NCBI GenBank assembly: GCA_964607675.1
Contig: CAZSLC010000012.1
Location: 1 to 55,504, forward strand
Direction of reading: 5' to 3'
Source of the DNA: CAZSLC01 sp964607675
GTDB taxonomy: Bacteria; Bacteroidota; Bacteroidia; Bacteroidales; UBA932
Length of the DNA stretch: 55,504 nucleotides
Shown: positions 41,472 to 50,479 of the stretch, piece by piece
Numbering within the stretch: the stretch's first letter is position 1
Layout: each line of letters starts with the position of its first letter
Notes under the pieces: generated by a model
Told to the model about the DNA's origin: nothing
Databases searched by the model: none
Seen by the model: the letters and a program-made list of their open reading frames with translations, nothing else
Program-made: the position numbers and the translations under genes

Positions 41472-44400
41472 GTATAAACGATTTATTAGATCTATTAAAA
41501 ATCACTCTATTATTATTTTATGGAGTATCTCTTTTATATTGTTGCTTCTCTCGTTTATCAATATCAATCCAAGATCAATTGACAAAAAGGTTAAATCCAT
41601 TCAAAAGAGAGTGATAGAAAGATTGGATATCCTTGAAAAGTATGCTGAAGAGGCAATGAATACCTCATCCGAAGAGTGGCTTAGCTTTTCCAATTTTCCT
41701 GAAGACATGGTATTGTATAAATACAATGCAGACACACTCCAATCATGGAACAATTTGTTCCCAATAAGTAATGATGAGGTTGATCTCCTCCCATTTTCTT
41801 ATAGAATTCACGATATGAATAGCAGAAATCTATTCAATACCCCTCTTTCATATCTCAGCCCCCAAGAGAAATATGTTAATCTTGGTTCTTCATGGTATAT
41901 AGCAAAGGCCTACACCAAAGGTTACGTTAAAATTATTACTGGCTTATTGGTAAAAACCGAATACATAAGCGATGCAATAGGGTTTGAAAGCACAACTAAT
42001 AAGCAATTAAAAATTCCTAAACATTACACCGCTGTACCCATCAACGAGAGTGACAATCACATTATAAAGGGGAGAAGCGGCGAGGCTCTATTCTCTATTA
42101 CTGATACAAACCCTCTATTTCATAAGCACAACGATTTTTTACTTTTATGGATTGCATTTTTCGTTGCACTCATAGGGATGTTTGAGTATCATCGTATAAA
42201 ACGCAGTACAAAATCATTTATTTCTTTAGCTGTATTTCTTGTTATTACAAGGATATTAACTTCGGTATATAGCGATATATATTTCGATTCCGAACTGTTT
42301 TCTCCATCATTATACGCTGATGGGGTAATATTTAACTCCTTGGGGGAACTTTTAATAAACAGTATATACATCGTACTGGTGATTGTTGCAATATACATGT
42401 ATCGAAAAAAAATACATGTGTATATCTCTAATTCATCTAATAAAAGAAGAATTATTGTCAGATCCATTTTACTTCTATTTGCACTGAGTACACTGATTTA
42501 TATTCATGTTACACTCAAATCTATTATTCTAAATTCAGAAATAACTCTTGAGCTTTATAAACTCGATGAGATCTCTATATATACCATAATAGTGTATCTT
42601 GCCTATGCATCTCTGTTCCTTTCTATTCTTTATCTTCTGAGATTGGCTACCCTTTCCAATAGAAAATCAAACAAATTTTCTCTATTTACCACGAAGGGTG
42701 TTGTTATATACTCCCTGTTAATCACATTATATTGTGTAATAACTATCAGTATTTACGGATTTGAGGTCGAATTTAATAAAACGAGGGTAGTATCAAACAA
42801 ATTAGCAATAGAAAGAGATCTCTCTCTTGAATTGCGGCTTAGATCTATCGAACCGACCCTAATGAATGACCCTCTTTTGAAATTAATGATATATTCACCA
42901 ATAGGCGTCAATTTGATTTCTAATAGAATTTCTGAATTATATTTTTGGGATATTTCTCAAAAATATGACATCAGGGTCACCTCTTGTGGTGAGTTAGATC
43001 CTCTTATAACAGAAAATCACTCCTTTGCAGTCCCTTGTTTTGATTTCTTTTATAAAGAAATTATTGAGCCTTTTGGCATCCCTCTCGCCTCAAATTCAAT
43101 GTTTTACTACATTGATAATAATTCTAACAAAATAAGTTATATAGGTGTAATATCTTATATTAAAGGGAACGATATTCGCAACCTATACATAGAGATAGAT
43201 TCAAAACCTACAAAAGATGCAATAGGATATCCATCACTTCTTATTGATGCAGATGAAAGTGATTTTAAAGAGTTAGAGGGATATTATTCATATGCAAAGT
43301 ACCACAATAATAAACTTGTTACATATAAAGGGAGATACAACTACCCTATCATTTATGACCAACTTCCCAAACAGACAGGCTATTTTACAAAAACTATAAA
43401 TAGAAATATTCATTTCATCAACCGTATCTCACAAAATGATTTTATTGTTGTAAGCAGACCAATAAGGACAATGTTCCCATATATTATATTTTTCTCCTAT
43501 CTGTTTTTGTTCTACGCTGCCTTCATTTTACTTATGACCAATTACAACAAGTCAAAAAGTAAAACAATATTTAAACGCACCTCAAAAAATACTTTTAGAA
43601 GAAAAATCACCTTGTTGGTCACTTTTTCAATGATATTTGCCCTTATATGTATGGGAATAGGGAGTGTCATCTTCACCATTAATCTTGTAAACGAGAATAA
43701 CCGAATAGGAATGGAAGAGAAAATCTCTTCTGTCCAGACTACTCTATCAGAGATGTGTAAATATGCACAAAGGTATAATGAAATCAATACCTTTGAGACA
43801 TTCAGCGCGATGGATAAAGTGGCAAGTAATACTCAAGTAGATATAAATCTATTTGACCCGCATGGAAGATTGATAAGGTCAACGAAGCCTGAAATATTTG
43901 ACCAATATCTGGCAAGCTCCCGAATGAATCCAGATGCCTTCTACCAACTTATTTTCCAGCACAAAAAGCAGGTAATAATCCAAGAAGAGATTACCAACAT
44001 TCGATATTATTCCCTCTATGCTCCTATCTTCAACGAGCACGGAGATTTAATAGCTATTGCAAATATCCCCTATTTCTTGAACACAAATGAATTTAGGGAG
44101 GACGCATCATCTATCATTGCAGCTATTATTAACCTATATCTCATTCTATTAATTGCTGCCGCCCTGGGTGGGACTGCAATATCTAATTCTATCACAAAAC
44201 CGCTCGAAGAGATTAGTAAAAACATGCAACAATTGGATGTCGCACAGAAGAGTAATCACATCAATTATAGGAACAATGACGAATTAGGAATACTCGTGAA
44301 AGCATACAATAAGATGATAGATGACCTTGAAGAGAGTACGAAACAACTCGCCCAAAGTGAAAGAGAGCAAGCGTGGAAGGAGATGGCAAGACAGATAGCT

Positions 44401-45045
44401 CACGAAATTAAAAATCCTCTTACCCCTATGAGATTGAGCATCCAACACCTTGTCAGACTCAAAAGACAAAATACTCCTGGCTGGGAAGATAAATTTGAGA
44501 CACTATCAACCTCTTTATTAGAACAGATTGATATACTCTCTGATACTGCTACTGAATTTTCAAGTTTTGCAAAATTTTACAATGAAGATGATATTGTATT
44601 TGACCTAATAACCATTGTTCACGAACAATATATACTATTCGATACAAGAGAGAATATAAAGTTCCAATTCATATCTGAAATTGATAATGCAAACATTTAT
44701 GCCAAGAAGAGTCAGATAGCAAGGGCTCTTGTCAATATTATCTCCAACGCCGTCCAATCATTGGAACAGGCGGAAAACGGAAAAATCAGGATTACCCTCA
44801 CAGAGATAGAAGGATCCAAATTCCAATTGAGTATCGAAGACAATGGCCTTGGCGTCCTTATTGAAAATAGAGATAAGTTATTTAAACCAAACTTCACTAC
44901 GAAAAGTGGTGGCACAGGTCTCGGACTTGCAATATGTAAGAGCATTATTGATCAGAGCCAGGGATCTATCAGATACGATCAGTCTTCTCTCGGAGGTGCT
45001 GCATTTATCATTGTACTTCCTAAATACTATCCACCTGAGGTATAG
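41464..45045 (+). CDS. Large NtrY-like membrane sensor histidine kinase
   Basis: A 1193-residue membrane kinase. A first helix (residues ~16-35) is followed by an extracytoplasmic domain, then a bundle of further helices between about residues 220 and 435, a second large extracytoplasmic region (~440-675), helices near 680-700 and 720-745, another sensor loop, and a last helix near 890-910. The cytoplasmic part has a HAMP domain, a HisKA H-box AHEIKNPLTPMRLSIQ (H980), an N-box NIISNAVQSLE and G-boxes IEDNGLGV and TGLGLAICKSI. The NPLTP form and HAMP are NtrY-like. The probable partner response regulator is the convergent gene at 45020, with 26 bases of 3' overlap. Signal unknown. Confidence 0.93.
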   Translation: MIKYKRFIRSIKNHSIIILWSISFILLLLSFININPRSIDKKVKSIQKRVIERLDILEKYAEEAMNTSSEEWLSFSNFPEDMVLYKYNADTLQSWNNLFPISNDEVDLLPFSYRIHDMNSRNLFNTPLSYLSPQEKYVNLGSSWYIAKAYTKGYVKIITGLLVKTEYISDAIGFESTTNKQLKIPKHYTAVPINESDNHIIKGRSGEALFSITDTNPLFHKHNDFLLLWIAFFVALIGMFEYHRIKRSTKSFISLAVFLVITRILTSVYSDIYFDSELFSPSLYADGVIFNSLGELLINSIYIVLVIVAIYMYRKKIHVYISNSSNKRRIIVRSILLLFALSTLIYIHVTLKSIILNSEITLELYKLDEISIYTIIVYLAYASLFLSILYLLRLATLSNRKSNKFSLFTTKGVVIYSLLITLYCVITISIYGFEVEFNKTRVVSNKLAIERDLSLELRLRSIEPTLMNDPLLKLMIYSPIGVNLISNRISELYFWDISQKYDIRVTSCGELDPLITENHSFAVPCFDFFYKEIIEPFGIPLASNSMFYYIDNNSNKISYIGVISYIKGNDIRNLYIEIDSKPTKDAIGYPSLLIDADESDFKELEGYYSYAKYHNNKLVTYKGRYNYPIIYDQLPKQTGYFTKTINRNIHFINRISQNDFIVVSRPIRTMFPYIIFFSYLFLFYAAFILLMTNYNKSKSKTIFKRTSKNTFRRKITLLVTFSMIFALICMGIGSVIFTINLVNENNRIGMEEKISSVQTTLSEMCKYAQRYNEINTFETFSAMDKVASNTQVDINLFDPHGRLIRSTKPEIFDQYLASSRMNPDAFYQLIFQHKKQVIIQEEITNIRYYSLYAPIFNEHGDLIAIANIPYFLNTNEFREDASSIIAAIINLYLILLIAAALGGTAISNSITKPLEEISKNMQQLDVAQKSNHINYRNNDELGILVKAYNKMIDDLEESTKQLAQSEREQAWKEMARQIAHEIKNPLTPMRLSIQHLVRLKRQNTPGWEDKFETLSTSLLEQIDILSDTATEFSSFAKFYNEDDIVFDLITIVHEQYILFDTRENIKFQFISEIDNANIYAKKSQIARALVNIISNAVQSLEQAENGKIRITLTEIEGSKFQLSIEDNGLGVLIENRDKLFKPNFTTKSGGTGLGLAICKSIIDQSQGSIRYDQSSLGGAAFIIVLPKYYPPEV

Positions 45046-46189
45046 CATAGAGAGCCACATCCTCTTTTGATATCTCTTCATTGGAGAGGATGAGCAGTCT
45101 TTCTACAACATTTCTCAACTCTCTGATATTTCCACTCCAAGAATGAATCTTCAATAGATCTAAAGCATCTTGAGAAATTTTCTTCTCTGGTTTTCCATAT
45201 TCACGGCAAATTTCAGATATAAAATGCTCAACAAGAAGAGGAATATCATCTTTTCTTTCATCTAATGATGGGACATGTATAACTATAACACTTAGTCTAT
45301 GATATAAGTCCTCTCGAAAAGTCCCCTTGGAGATCTCTTCCATAAGATTTTTGTTTGTAGCGGCTATGACACGAACACTCACATTGATATCTTTGTCGCT
45401 TCCCACTCTTGTGAGTTTATTCTCTTGAAGGACCCGTAACACTTTTGCCTGAGCAGCCAAACTCATATCCCCTATTTCATCAAGAAATAAAGTACCTCCG
45501 TCTGCTTGTTCAAATTTACCTTTGTGTTGTTTAACAGCAGAGGTAAAAGCCCCTTTTTCATGCCCGAACAATTCACTTTCTATAAGTTCACTTGGGATTG
45601 CAGCACAATTGACCTCAATAAAAGGCATTGCAACCCTATCACTTTTTTCATGCAGCCACCTTGCAACTAACTCTTTCCCAGTCCCATTTGATCCAGTAAT
45701 CAAAACTCTCGCCTCGGTAGAAGCAACTCTGTCAATCATATCTTTTATTCTCCTTATCGGTTCAGATTCTCCCACTATATCAGCCACTTTTGATACTTTC
45801 TTTTTGAGAATTTTAGTTTCCTTAATCAAAACACTCTTATCCGTTGCATTTTTTAGGGTAATTAATATTCTGTTGAGATCAAGAGGCTTTTGAATAAAAT
45901 CAAAAGCACCTTTTTTGATACAATCTACAGCAGTATCTATCGATCCATGCCCTGAAATCATGATGACTGCTGAGTCCGCCCCACTTTGAGAAAATCTTTC
46001 AAGAAATTCGAGCCCATCCATATTTGGCATTTTTATATCGCAAAAAATGGCATCAAAATTACCATTAACCGCTGTTTCTAACCCAGTTGCCCCGTCTTCG
46101 GCTAAAGCTATTTCATGCCCCTCAAATTCAAGAATTTCTTTTAAAGTATTTCTTATGCTTCTTTCATCGTCTATTATTAATATTTTCAT
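45020..46189 (-). CDS. Sigma-54 response regulator (NtrX/NtrC-like) lacking a DNA-binding domain
   Basis: A 389-residue protein with a receiver domain (phospho-acceptor D51, FCDIKMPNMDG) and a sigma-54 AAA+ domain: Walker A GSNGTGKE (166-173), the sigma-54 contact loop GAFTSA (213-218, a variant of GAFTGA), Walker B GGTLFLDEIGDM and the arginine-finger region LYHRLSV. After the AAA+ lid (SWSGNIRELRNVVERL) only about 20 residues remain. No Fis-type helix-turn-helix follows, and the stop is unambiguous. It is probably the partner of the convergent NtrY-like kinase. Without DNA binding it might activate sigma-54 polymerase from solution, as known for H. pylori FlgR. Confidence 0.93.
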   Translation of the reverse strand: MKILIIDDERSIRNTLKEILEFEGHEIALAEDGATGLETAVNGNFDAIFCDIKMPNMDGLEFLERFSQSGADSAVIMISGHGSIDTAVDCIKKGAFDFIQKPLDLNRILITLKNATDKSVLIKETKILKKKVSKVADIVGESEPIRRIKDMIDRVASTEARVLITGSNGTGKELVARWLHEKSDRVAMPFIEVNCAAIPSELIESELFGHEKGAFTSAVKQHKGKFEQADGGTLFLDEIGDMSLAAQAKVLRVLQENKLTRVGSDKDINVSVRVIAATNKNLMEEISKGTFREDLYHRLSVIVIHVPSLDERKDDIPLLVEHFISEICREYGKPEKKISQDALDLLKIHSWSGNIRELRNVVERLLILSNEEISKEDVALYAIPQVDSI

Positions 46190-46209
46190 TATATCTATTT
46201 TACGGTTTG

Positions 46210-46217
46210 CAAATATA
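46210..46217 (-). promoter_or_regulatory. -7 element of the sigma-54 regulator gene
   Basis: Minus strand TATATTTG, a perfect TAnnTTTG, 20 bases before the regulator ATG. With the cmk box it forms a 9-bp inverted repeat (GCAAATATA / TATATTTGC). Confidence 0.5.
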
Positions 46218-46237
46218 GTAAAAATGCCAAATAATAT

Positions 46238-46245
46238 TATATTTG
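46238..46245 (+). promoter_or_regulatory. -7 element of the cmk operon
   Basis: TATATTTG ends 6 bases before the cmk ATG at 46252, so a normal transcription start 4-7 bases after the box would give a leaderless or almost leaderless mRNA. Confidence 0.55.
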
Positions 46246-46251
46246 CAAAAT

Positions 46252-46944
46252 ATGAAAGGGGGAAAGATTATCATAGCAATTGATGGTTATTCATCTACTG
46301 GAAAGAGTACATTCGCCAAACTTATTGCATTGAAACTTGGCTACTTGTACATAGATACTGGGGCATTGTATCGCGCCATTACTCTCTACGCAATACGTGA
46401 GAATATTATCACTAATGACTGTACAATTGACCTCAACAAACTCAACAACTCTTTTCTCAATCTCAAAGTCTCTTTTCACAACAATGCCCTTGGAAAGAGT
46501 GAAACATACCTTTTTGATGAGAATGTTGAAAAGCTTATTCGCTCCCTAAGTGTATCTAATAAAGTTAGCCATATCGCCGCCATCCCTCAAGTTCGCCAAT
46601 TTGTCAATAAAATACTTATTGAAATTGGAAGTCATAAAGGGGTTGTAATGGATGGAAGGGATATAGGTACTGCAGTTTTTCCAAATGCAGAAATAAAAAT
46701 ATTTATGACTGCCAATCAAGAAGTCAGAGTGCAAAGAAGATTAGAAGAACTTACAAAGAAAGGAGAATCACCTAAATATGAGGATGTTGTAAAAAATATC
46801 AAAGAAAGAGATTATATTGATCAACATCGATCCGCAGATCCTCTTATAAGAGCTGGGGACGCTATACTCCTTGACAATAGCAATATGACTATTGAACAAC
46901 AATTAAAGTGGTTTGATAAAATTCTCGATGAAAATAACTATTGA
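46252..46944 (+). CDS. cmk: Cytidylate kinase
   Basis: A 230-residue kinase phosphorylating CMP/dCMP. The P-loop is IIIAIDGYSSTGKSTFAK. YIDTGALYRAIT and the bacterial Cmk signature MDGRDIGTAVFPNAEIKIF follow, then RRLEELTKKGE and the C-terminal RDYIDQHRSADPL. The ATG at 46252 is chosen over an in-frame TTG at 46243, which lies within the -7 element. It overlaps ispH by 17 bases. Confidence 0.96.
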   Translation: MKGGKIIIAIDGYSSTGKSTFAKLIALKLGYLYIDTGALYRAITLYAIRENIITNDCTIDLNKLNNSFLNLKVSFHNNALGKSETYLFDENVEKLIRSLSVSNKVSHIAAIPQVRQFVNKILIEIGSHKGVVMDGRDIGTAVFPNAEIKIFMTANQEVRVQRRLEELTKKGESPKYEDVVKNIKERDYIDQHRSADPLIRAGDAILLDNSNMTIEQQLKWFDKILDENNY

Positions 46945-47812
46945 TTCTAAGTCTGGTTGCTGTCCTGGGGTAAAAAGGGCATTGAAAGAGGCAGAAAGTA
47001 TATTAGACGATAACAAAGTGCTTTATTGCCTTGGTGCTATCGTTCACAATAACACCGAGTTGTCAAGATTAGCAGCTAAAGGGTTAAAAATAATTTCTTA
47101 TCAAGAACTCTCTGATCTTAAATCGTCAAATGTTCTTATCAGAGCACACGGAGAGCCCCCTTCTACATATCAATTGGCAGTCAAAAATGGTCTAAATATC
47201 ATTGATTGCACATGCCCTGTCGTTCTTCAACTACAAAAAAAAATACGCTCTACATACAATAGACTTCTCAACGAGGGGGGACAAATAATAATTTTCGGAA
47301 AGCATGGTCATGCGGAGGTAAATGGATTGGTTGGACAAACAGATTCAAAAGCAATAGTGGTAGAAAATATTGGTGAGATAGATTCAAATATAAATAGTGG
47401 AACTATTGATGTATCTAAGCATACAGCTATTTTTTCTCAAACAACGAAGGATCCAGACGAATATAAAAAGGTTATCAACTACCTCTCTAAAATGGTTGAA
47501 ACTCTTGATGTATATGACACCATTTGCACTCAAGTAACTTCAAGACACAAGCACCTAATTGCTTTTGCATCTCAGCACTCAATTATTTTTTTTGTCTCTG
47601 GCAAAGAGAGCTCAAACGGCAAATTACTATTTGAATTGTGCAAAAGTGTTAATAAGAACACTTATCTAATTTCATCATCATCTGACATCGATTTGTCTCT
47701 AATAAAGGGTGACGATACCATTGGAATTTGTGGTGCAACTTCAACTCCTAAATGGCAATTAGAAGCTATAAATAAGTATCTTTCAAAATTTTTATTTACA
47801 TTTGCAGATTAG
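46928..47812 (+). CDS. ispH: 4-hydroxy-3-methylbut-2-enyl diphosphate reductase
   Basis: A 294-residue IspH (LytB), the last enzyme of the MEP isoprenoid pathway, carrying a [4Fe-4S] cluster held by C12 (SGCCPGVKRA), C96 (DCTCPVV) and C200 (DTICTQVTSRH). GKHGHAEVNGLVGQ and CGATSTPKW are also family markers. The ATG at 46928 directly precedes the conserved MKITIDSKSGC; an upstream ATG at 46913 adds 5 residues only. It overlaps cmk by 17 bases and efp follows after 29. Confidence 0.96.
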   Translation: MKITIDSKSGCCPGVKRALKEAESILDDNKVLYCLGAIVHNNTELSRLAAKGLKIISYQELSDLKSSNVLIRAHGEPPSTYQLAVKNGLNIIDCTCPVVLQLQKKIRSTYNRLLNEGGQIIIFGKHGHAEVNGLVGQTDSKAIVVENIGEIDSNINSGTIDVSKHTAIFSQTTKDPDEYKKVINYLSKMVETLDVYDTICTQVTSRHKHLIAFASQHSIIFFVSGKESSNGKLLFELCKSVNKNTYLISSSSDIDLSLIKGDDTIGICGATSTPKWQLEAINKYLSKFLFTFAD

Positions 47813-47841
47813 ATACAAATAAAGATATTAATATATACTAT

Positions 47842-48408
47842 ATGGCAACAACGGCAGATTTTAAAAACGGACTTTATTTAAACTATAACGGAAAACCTTG
47901 CTCAATTATTTGGTTCCAACATGTCAAACCAGGGAAAGGTCCTGCATTTGTAAAGTGCAAGCTTCGCAATTTAGAGAATGGTAAAATTTTAGAAAACACC
48001 TTTAATGCTGGTGAAAAAATTGAAATTATTAATGTTGAAAGAAGACCATACCAATTTTTATATAAAGATGACATGGGATATAACTTCATGCATTGCGAAA
48101 CATTTGAACAAATATCACTCACCCCTGAGCTTGTTGACAACGCCGACCTTATGAAAGAGGGGCAAACCGTAGAGATGATGTTCCTTGCAGACGAGGAGAG
48201 GTGTCTCACTTGCGAACTACCTACATACGTCGAACTTGAAATCACATATACCGAACCAGCCGTAAAAGGAGATACAGCTTCAACAAATGCATTAAAAGCA
48301 GCAACTCTTGAAACAGGTGCTGAAATAATGGTCCCACTTTTTATCAATCAAGGTGAAAAAATCAAAGTCAATACAGCTGAAAGATCTTACGGTGAGAGGG
48401 TAAAATAA
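47842..48408 (+). CDS. efp: Elongation factor P
   Basis: A 188-residue EF-P that relieves ribosome stalling at polyproline. The N-terminal KOW domain has the tip loop HVKPGKGPAFVKCK with Lys32 at the usual modification position. The central OB domains read YKDDMGYNFMHCETFEQI and PTYVELEITYTEPAVKGDTAS, ending INQGEKIKVNTAERSYGERV. Length and motifs are typical. No modifying enzyme gene (epmA/epmB or ymfI) is nearby. Confidence 0.97.
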   Translation: MATTADFKNGLYLNYNGKPCSIIWFQHVKPGKGPAFVKCKLRNLENGKILENTFNAGEKIEIINVERRPYQFLYKDDMGYNFMHCETFEQISLTPELVDNADLMKEGQTVEMMFLADEERCLTCELPTYVELEITYTEPAVKGDTASTNALKAATLETGAEIMVPLFINQGEKIKVNTAERSYGERVK

Positions 48409-48420
48409 TACAAACCACCA

Positions 48421-49878
48421 ATGAAAAAACTATCTATTTTTCTGTTTATGTCCATAACTCTTATGAGTTGTGGACATTTTGTATCTGATCAATTATCAGA
48501 TAACACTATCGCTGTATTTATACATGATGGCGATTATAAAAATGCAAAAGCTCTAATCAAATTAAAAATCGCTACTGAAGGGATCTCTGACTCCGAGGTA
48601 GTGGTACTAAATAGGCAACTTGCTGTACTTGACAGAATAGAGATCGATTTCAACAAGAGTGACTCTGTCACACAATTGATGATCAAAGAGCAATATCCTG
48701 ATGCCACTTTAAAGGTGGTAGAGGGATGGGAGAGAGATAAAGTCCTCGAGTGTCTTACAATAAATGGTGAAAAAAGATATTTTAGAAATGCAGTGAGAAA
48801 TATTCAACGTATCCTTGATCCCAAGTCTGACGATCTTGACATTTTTTTAGCAGATTACATAGCAGAGAGTGTCAATGATGCGAAGGGTAAAAAATCCATT
48901 CTATGCAATCCTGAAGATTTTAAGATTAGATATACACTTACGATAGATCCTGACGCTGTCCCCTCTGGTGAAATAGTTAGGGTATGGATGCCTTACATAC
49001 GTAACAATCAACAATATAAAAATATCAAACTTATCGCTACCTCTCAAAATGATTATATTATCTCTCCCGACACGTATTCGCACAAGAGTATATATATGGA
49101 GAAGGTTGCCGAAAAGGGGAAACCAACTTCATTTTGGTATGAATTATCTTATACTGCATACAACGAATTTTTCGATTTCGATCCCCAAGATATTAAGCCT
49201 TATGACAAAGAGAGTGAGTTATATAAAGAATATACTGCAGAACGCACCACTCATGTTGTTTTTACCGACCGCATTAAACACATCACCGACTCCCTTATCA
49301 ATGGTATAGATAATCCATATCTCAAATCTGTAAAGATATTCGACTGGATAGCAGACAATTACCCATGGGCAAGTGCAAGAGAATACTCCACTATTGAGAA
49401 CATTCCTGAGTATGTGCTCGACAATGGTCATGGAGACTGTGGGCAAGTGACACTTTTGTTTATAACGATGGCAAGATATGCTGGTATCCCTACAAGATGG
49501 GAGAGCGGATGGATGCTTCACCCTCGCAATATCAATCTCCACGACTGGGCAGAGACATACTATGAAGGGATTGGATGGGTTGGAGTAGATCAATCTTTTG
49601 GGAGGGTTCTCAACGAACAAGATCTCAACAATGACATCCCAAGGGGGAGGGTGATTAAAGATGGCATGGCATCTAAAAAAGACCTTGATGTTTATTATTT
49701 CTTTACAAGGGGAATGGATGCTTATAGATTTATCGTCAACTCTGATTACTCGATGCCTTTCTTCCCTGCGAAAATTTACACAAGGAGCGAGACTGTTGAC
49801 TTCCAAAGGGGAGAAGTAGAATGGAGAGGTGGCAACCTCTATTTCAACAAGTGGAACTATGATATGGAGGTGCTCTAA
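48421..49878 (+). CDS. Transglutaminase-like domain lipoprotein
   Basis: A 485-residue predicted lipoprotein (lipobox ITLMSC, C17). The N-terminal ~150 residues are helical and resemble a TPR-like or docking region. The C-terminal half is a transglutaminase-core domain with an apparently intact papain-like triad: C340 (NGHGDCGQVTLLF), H374 (NINLHDWAETY) and D390 (GWVGVDQSFG). Bacterial secreted members of this superfamily are mostly proteases or peptidoglycan/peptide-processing enzymes; the substrate is unknown. It follows efp by 12 bases and its stop overlaps the convergent methyltransferase by 4 bases (49875-49878). Confidence 0.9.
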   Translation: MKKLSIFLFMSITLMSCGHFVSDQLSDNTIAVFIHDGDYKNAKALIKLKIATEGISDSEVVVLNRQLAVLDRIEIDFNKSDSVTQLMIKEQYPDATLKVVEGWERDKVLECLTINGEKRYFRNAVRNIQRILDPKSDDLDIFLADYIAESVNDAKGKKSILCNPEDFKIRYTLTIDPDAVPSGEIVRVWMPYIRNNQQYKNIKLIATSQNDYIISPDTYSHKSIYMEKVAEKGKPTSFWYELSYTAYNEFFDFDPQDIKPYDKESELYKEYTAERTTHVVFTDRIKHITDSLINGIDNPYLKSVKIFDWIADNYPWASAREYSTIENIPEYVLDNGHGDCGQVTLLFITMARYAGIPTRWESGWMLHPRNINLHDWAETYYEGIGWVGVDQSFGRVLNEQDLNNDIPRGRVIKDGMASKKDLDVYYFFTRGMDAYRFIVNSDYSMPFFPAKIYTRSETVDFQRGEVEWRGGNLYFNKWNYDMEVL

Positions 49879-50477
49879 AGCTTATAGATAATACTGATTC
49901 CGTCTCTTATGGGGAGGATGACATTTTCAACTCTGTCGTCCCCCTTTATTTTTTTATTGAATGCAATAATAGATTGCGTCTGCGCATCCTTCGGGGGCTC
50001 TTTCAAAAGCACTTTTCCATCCCAAAGAACATTATCTGCCAAAATATACCCTCCCCTTCTCACTTTATCGAATACGAGGTCGTAATATTGGCAGTACTCT
50101 CTTTTATTTGCATCTATGTAGATTAAGTCATACTGATAATCGAGGGTAGGAATGATCTCCTTTGCATCTCCAATATGCAGGATGACTTGTGATTCTAAAC
50201 CTGCTAATGAAAAACCGCCTCTTATCACCTGTTCCAATTCATCAAATATCTCTATTGTATCAATTAATCCATCATTTGCCATTCCCCTCGAAAGGGCAAT
50301 GGTGGAATAACCAGTAAATGTCCCTATTTCCAAGATTCTAAGAGGCTTAAGCATTAAGGAGAAGGCCTGAAGGAATTCTCCTTGCACTCCGTTTGAGAGC
50401 ATTCTCCCCCTTTTGGTACGAAGATTTGTCTCCCTCTCTACCCATTTGAGGGCATTTTCAATTTTTTTTGGATCCAT
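49875..50477 (-). CDS. O-methyltransferase (SAM-dependent, COMT-like)
   Basis: A 200-residue class I methyltransferase of the O-methyltransferase family 3. The SAM-binding motif I is ILEIGTFTGYSTIALSRG (about residues 69-86), then DTIEIFDE, HIGDAKEIIPTL, the metal/catalytic YDLIYIDANKREYCQYYDLV, and GGYILADNVLWDGKV. Such enzymes methylate catechol-like or other hydroxyls in a metal-dependent manner; the physiological substrate in Bacteroidetes is not established. It is 2 bases downstream of the M16 peptidase gene. Confidence 0.93.
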   Translation of the reverse strand: MDPKKIENALKWVERETNLRTKRGRMLSNGVQGEFLQAFSLMLKPLRILEIGTFTGYSTIALSRGMANDGLIDTIEIFDELEQVIRGGFSLAGLESQVILHIGDAKEIIPTLDYQYDLIYIDANKREYCQYYDLVFDKVRRGGYILADNVLWDGKVLLKEPPKDAQTQSIIAFNKKIKGDDRVENVILPIRDGISIIYKL

Positions 50478-50479
50478 AT

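Noticed and set aside
46243..46251. TTG start for cmk
   Set aside because: It lies inside the -7 promoter element; the ATG at 46252 begins the conserved N terminus.
47883..48347. 154-codon minus-strand frame opposite efp
   Set aside because: Lies entirely antisense to a certain efp gene, with no protein-like motif.
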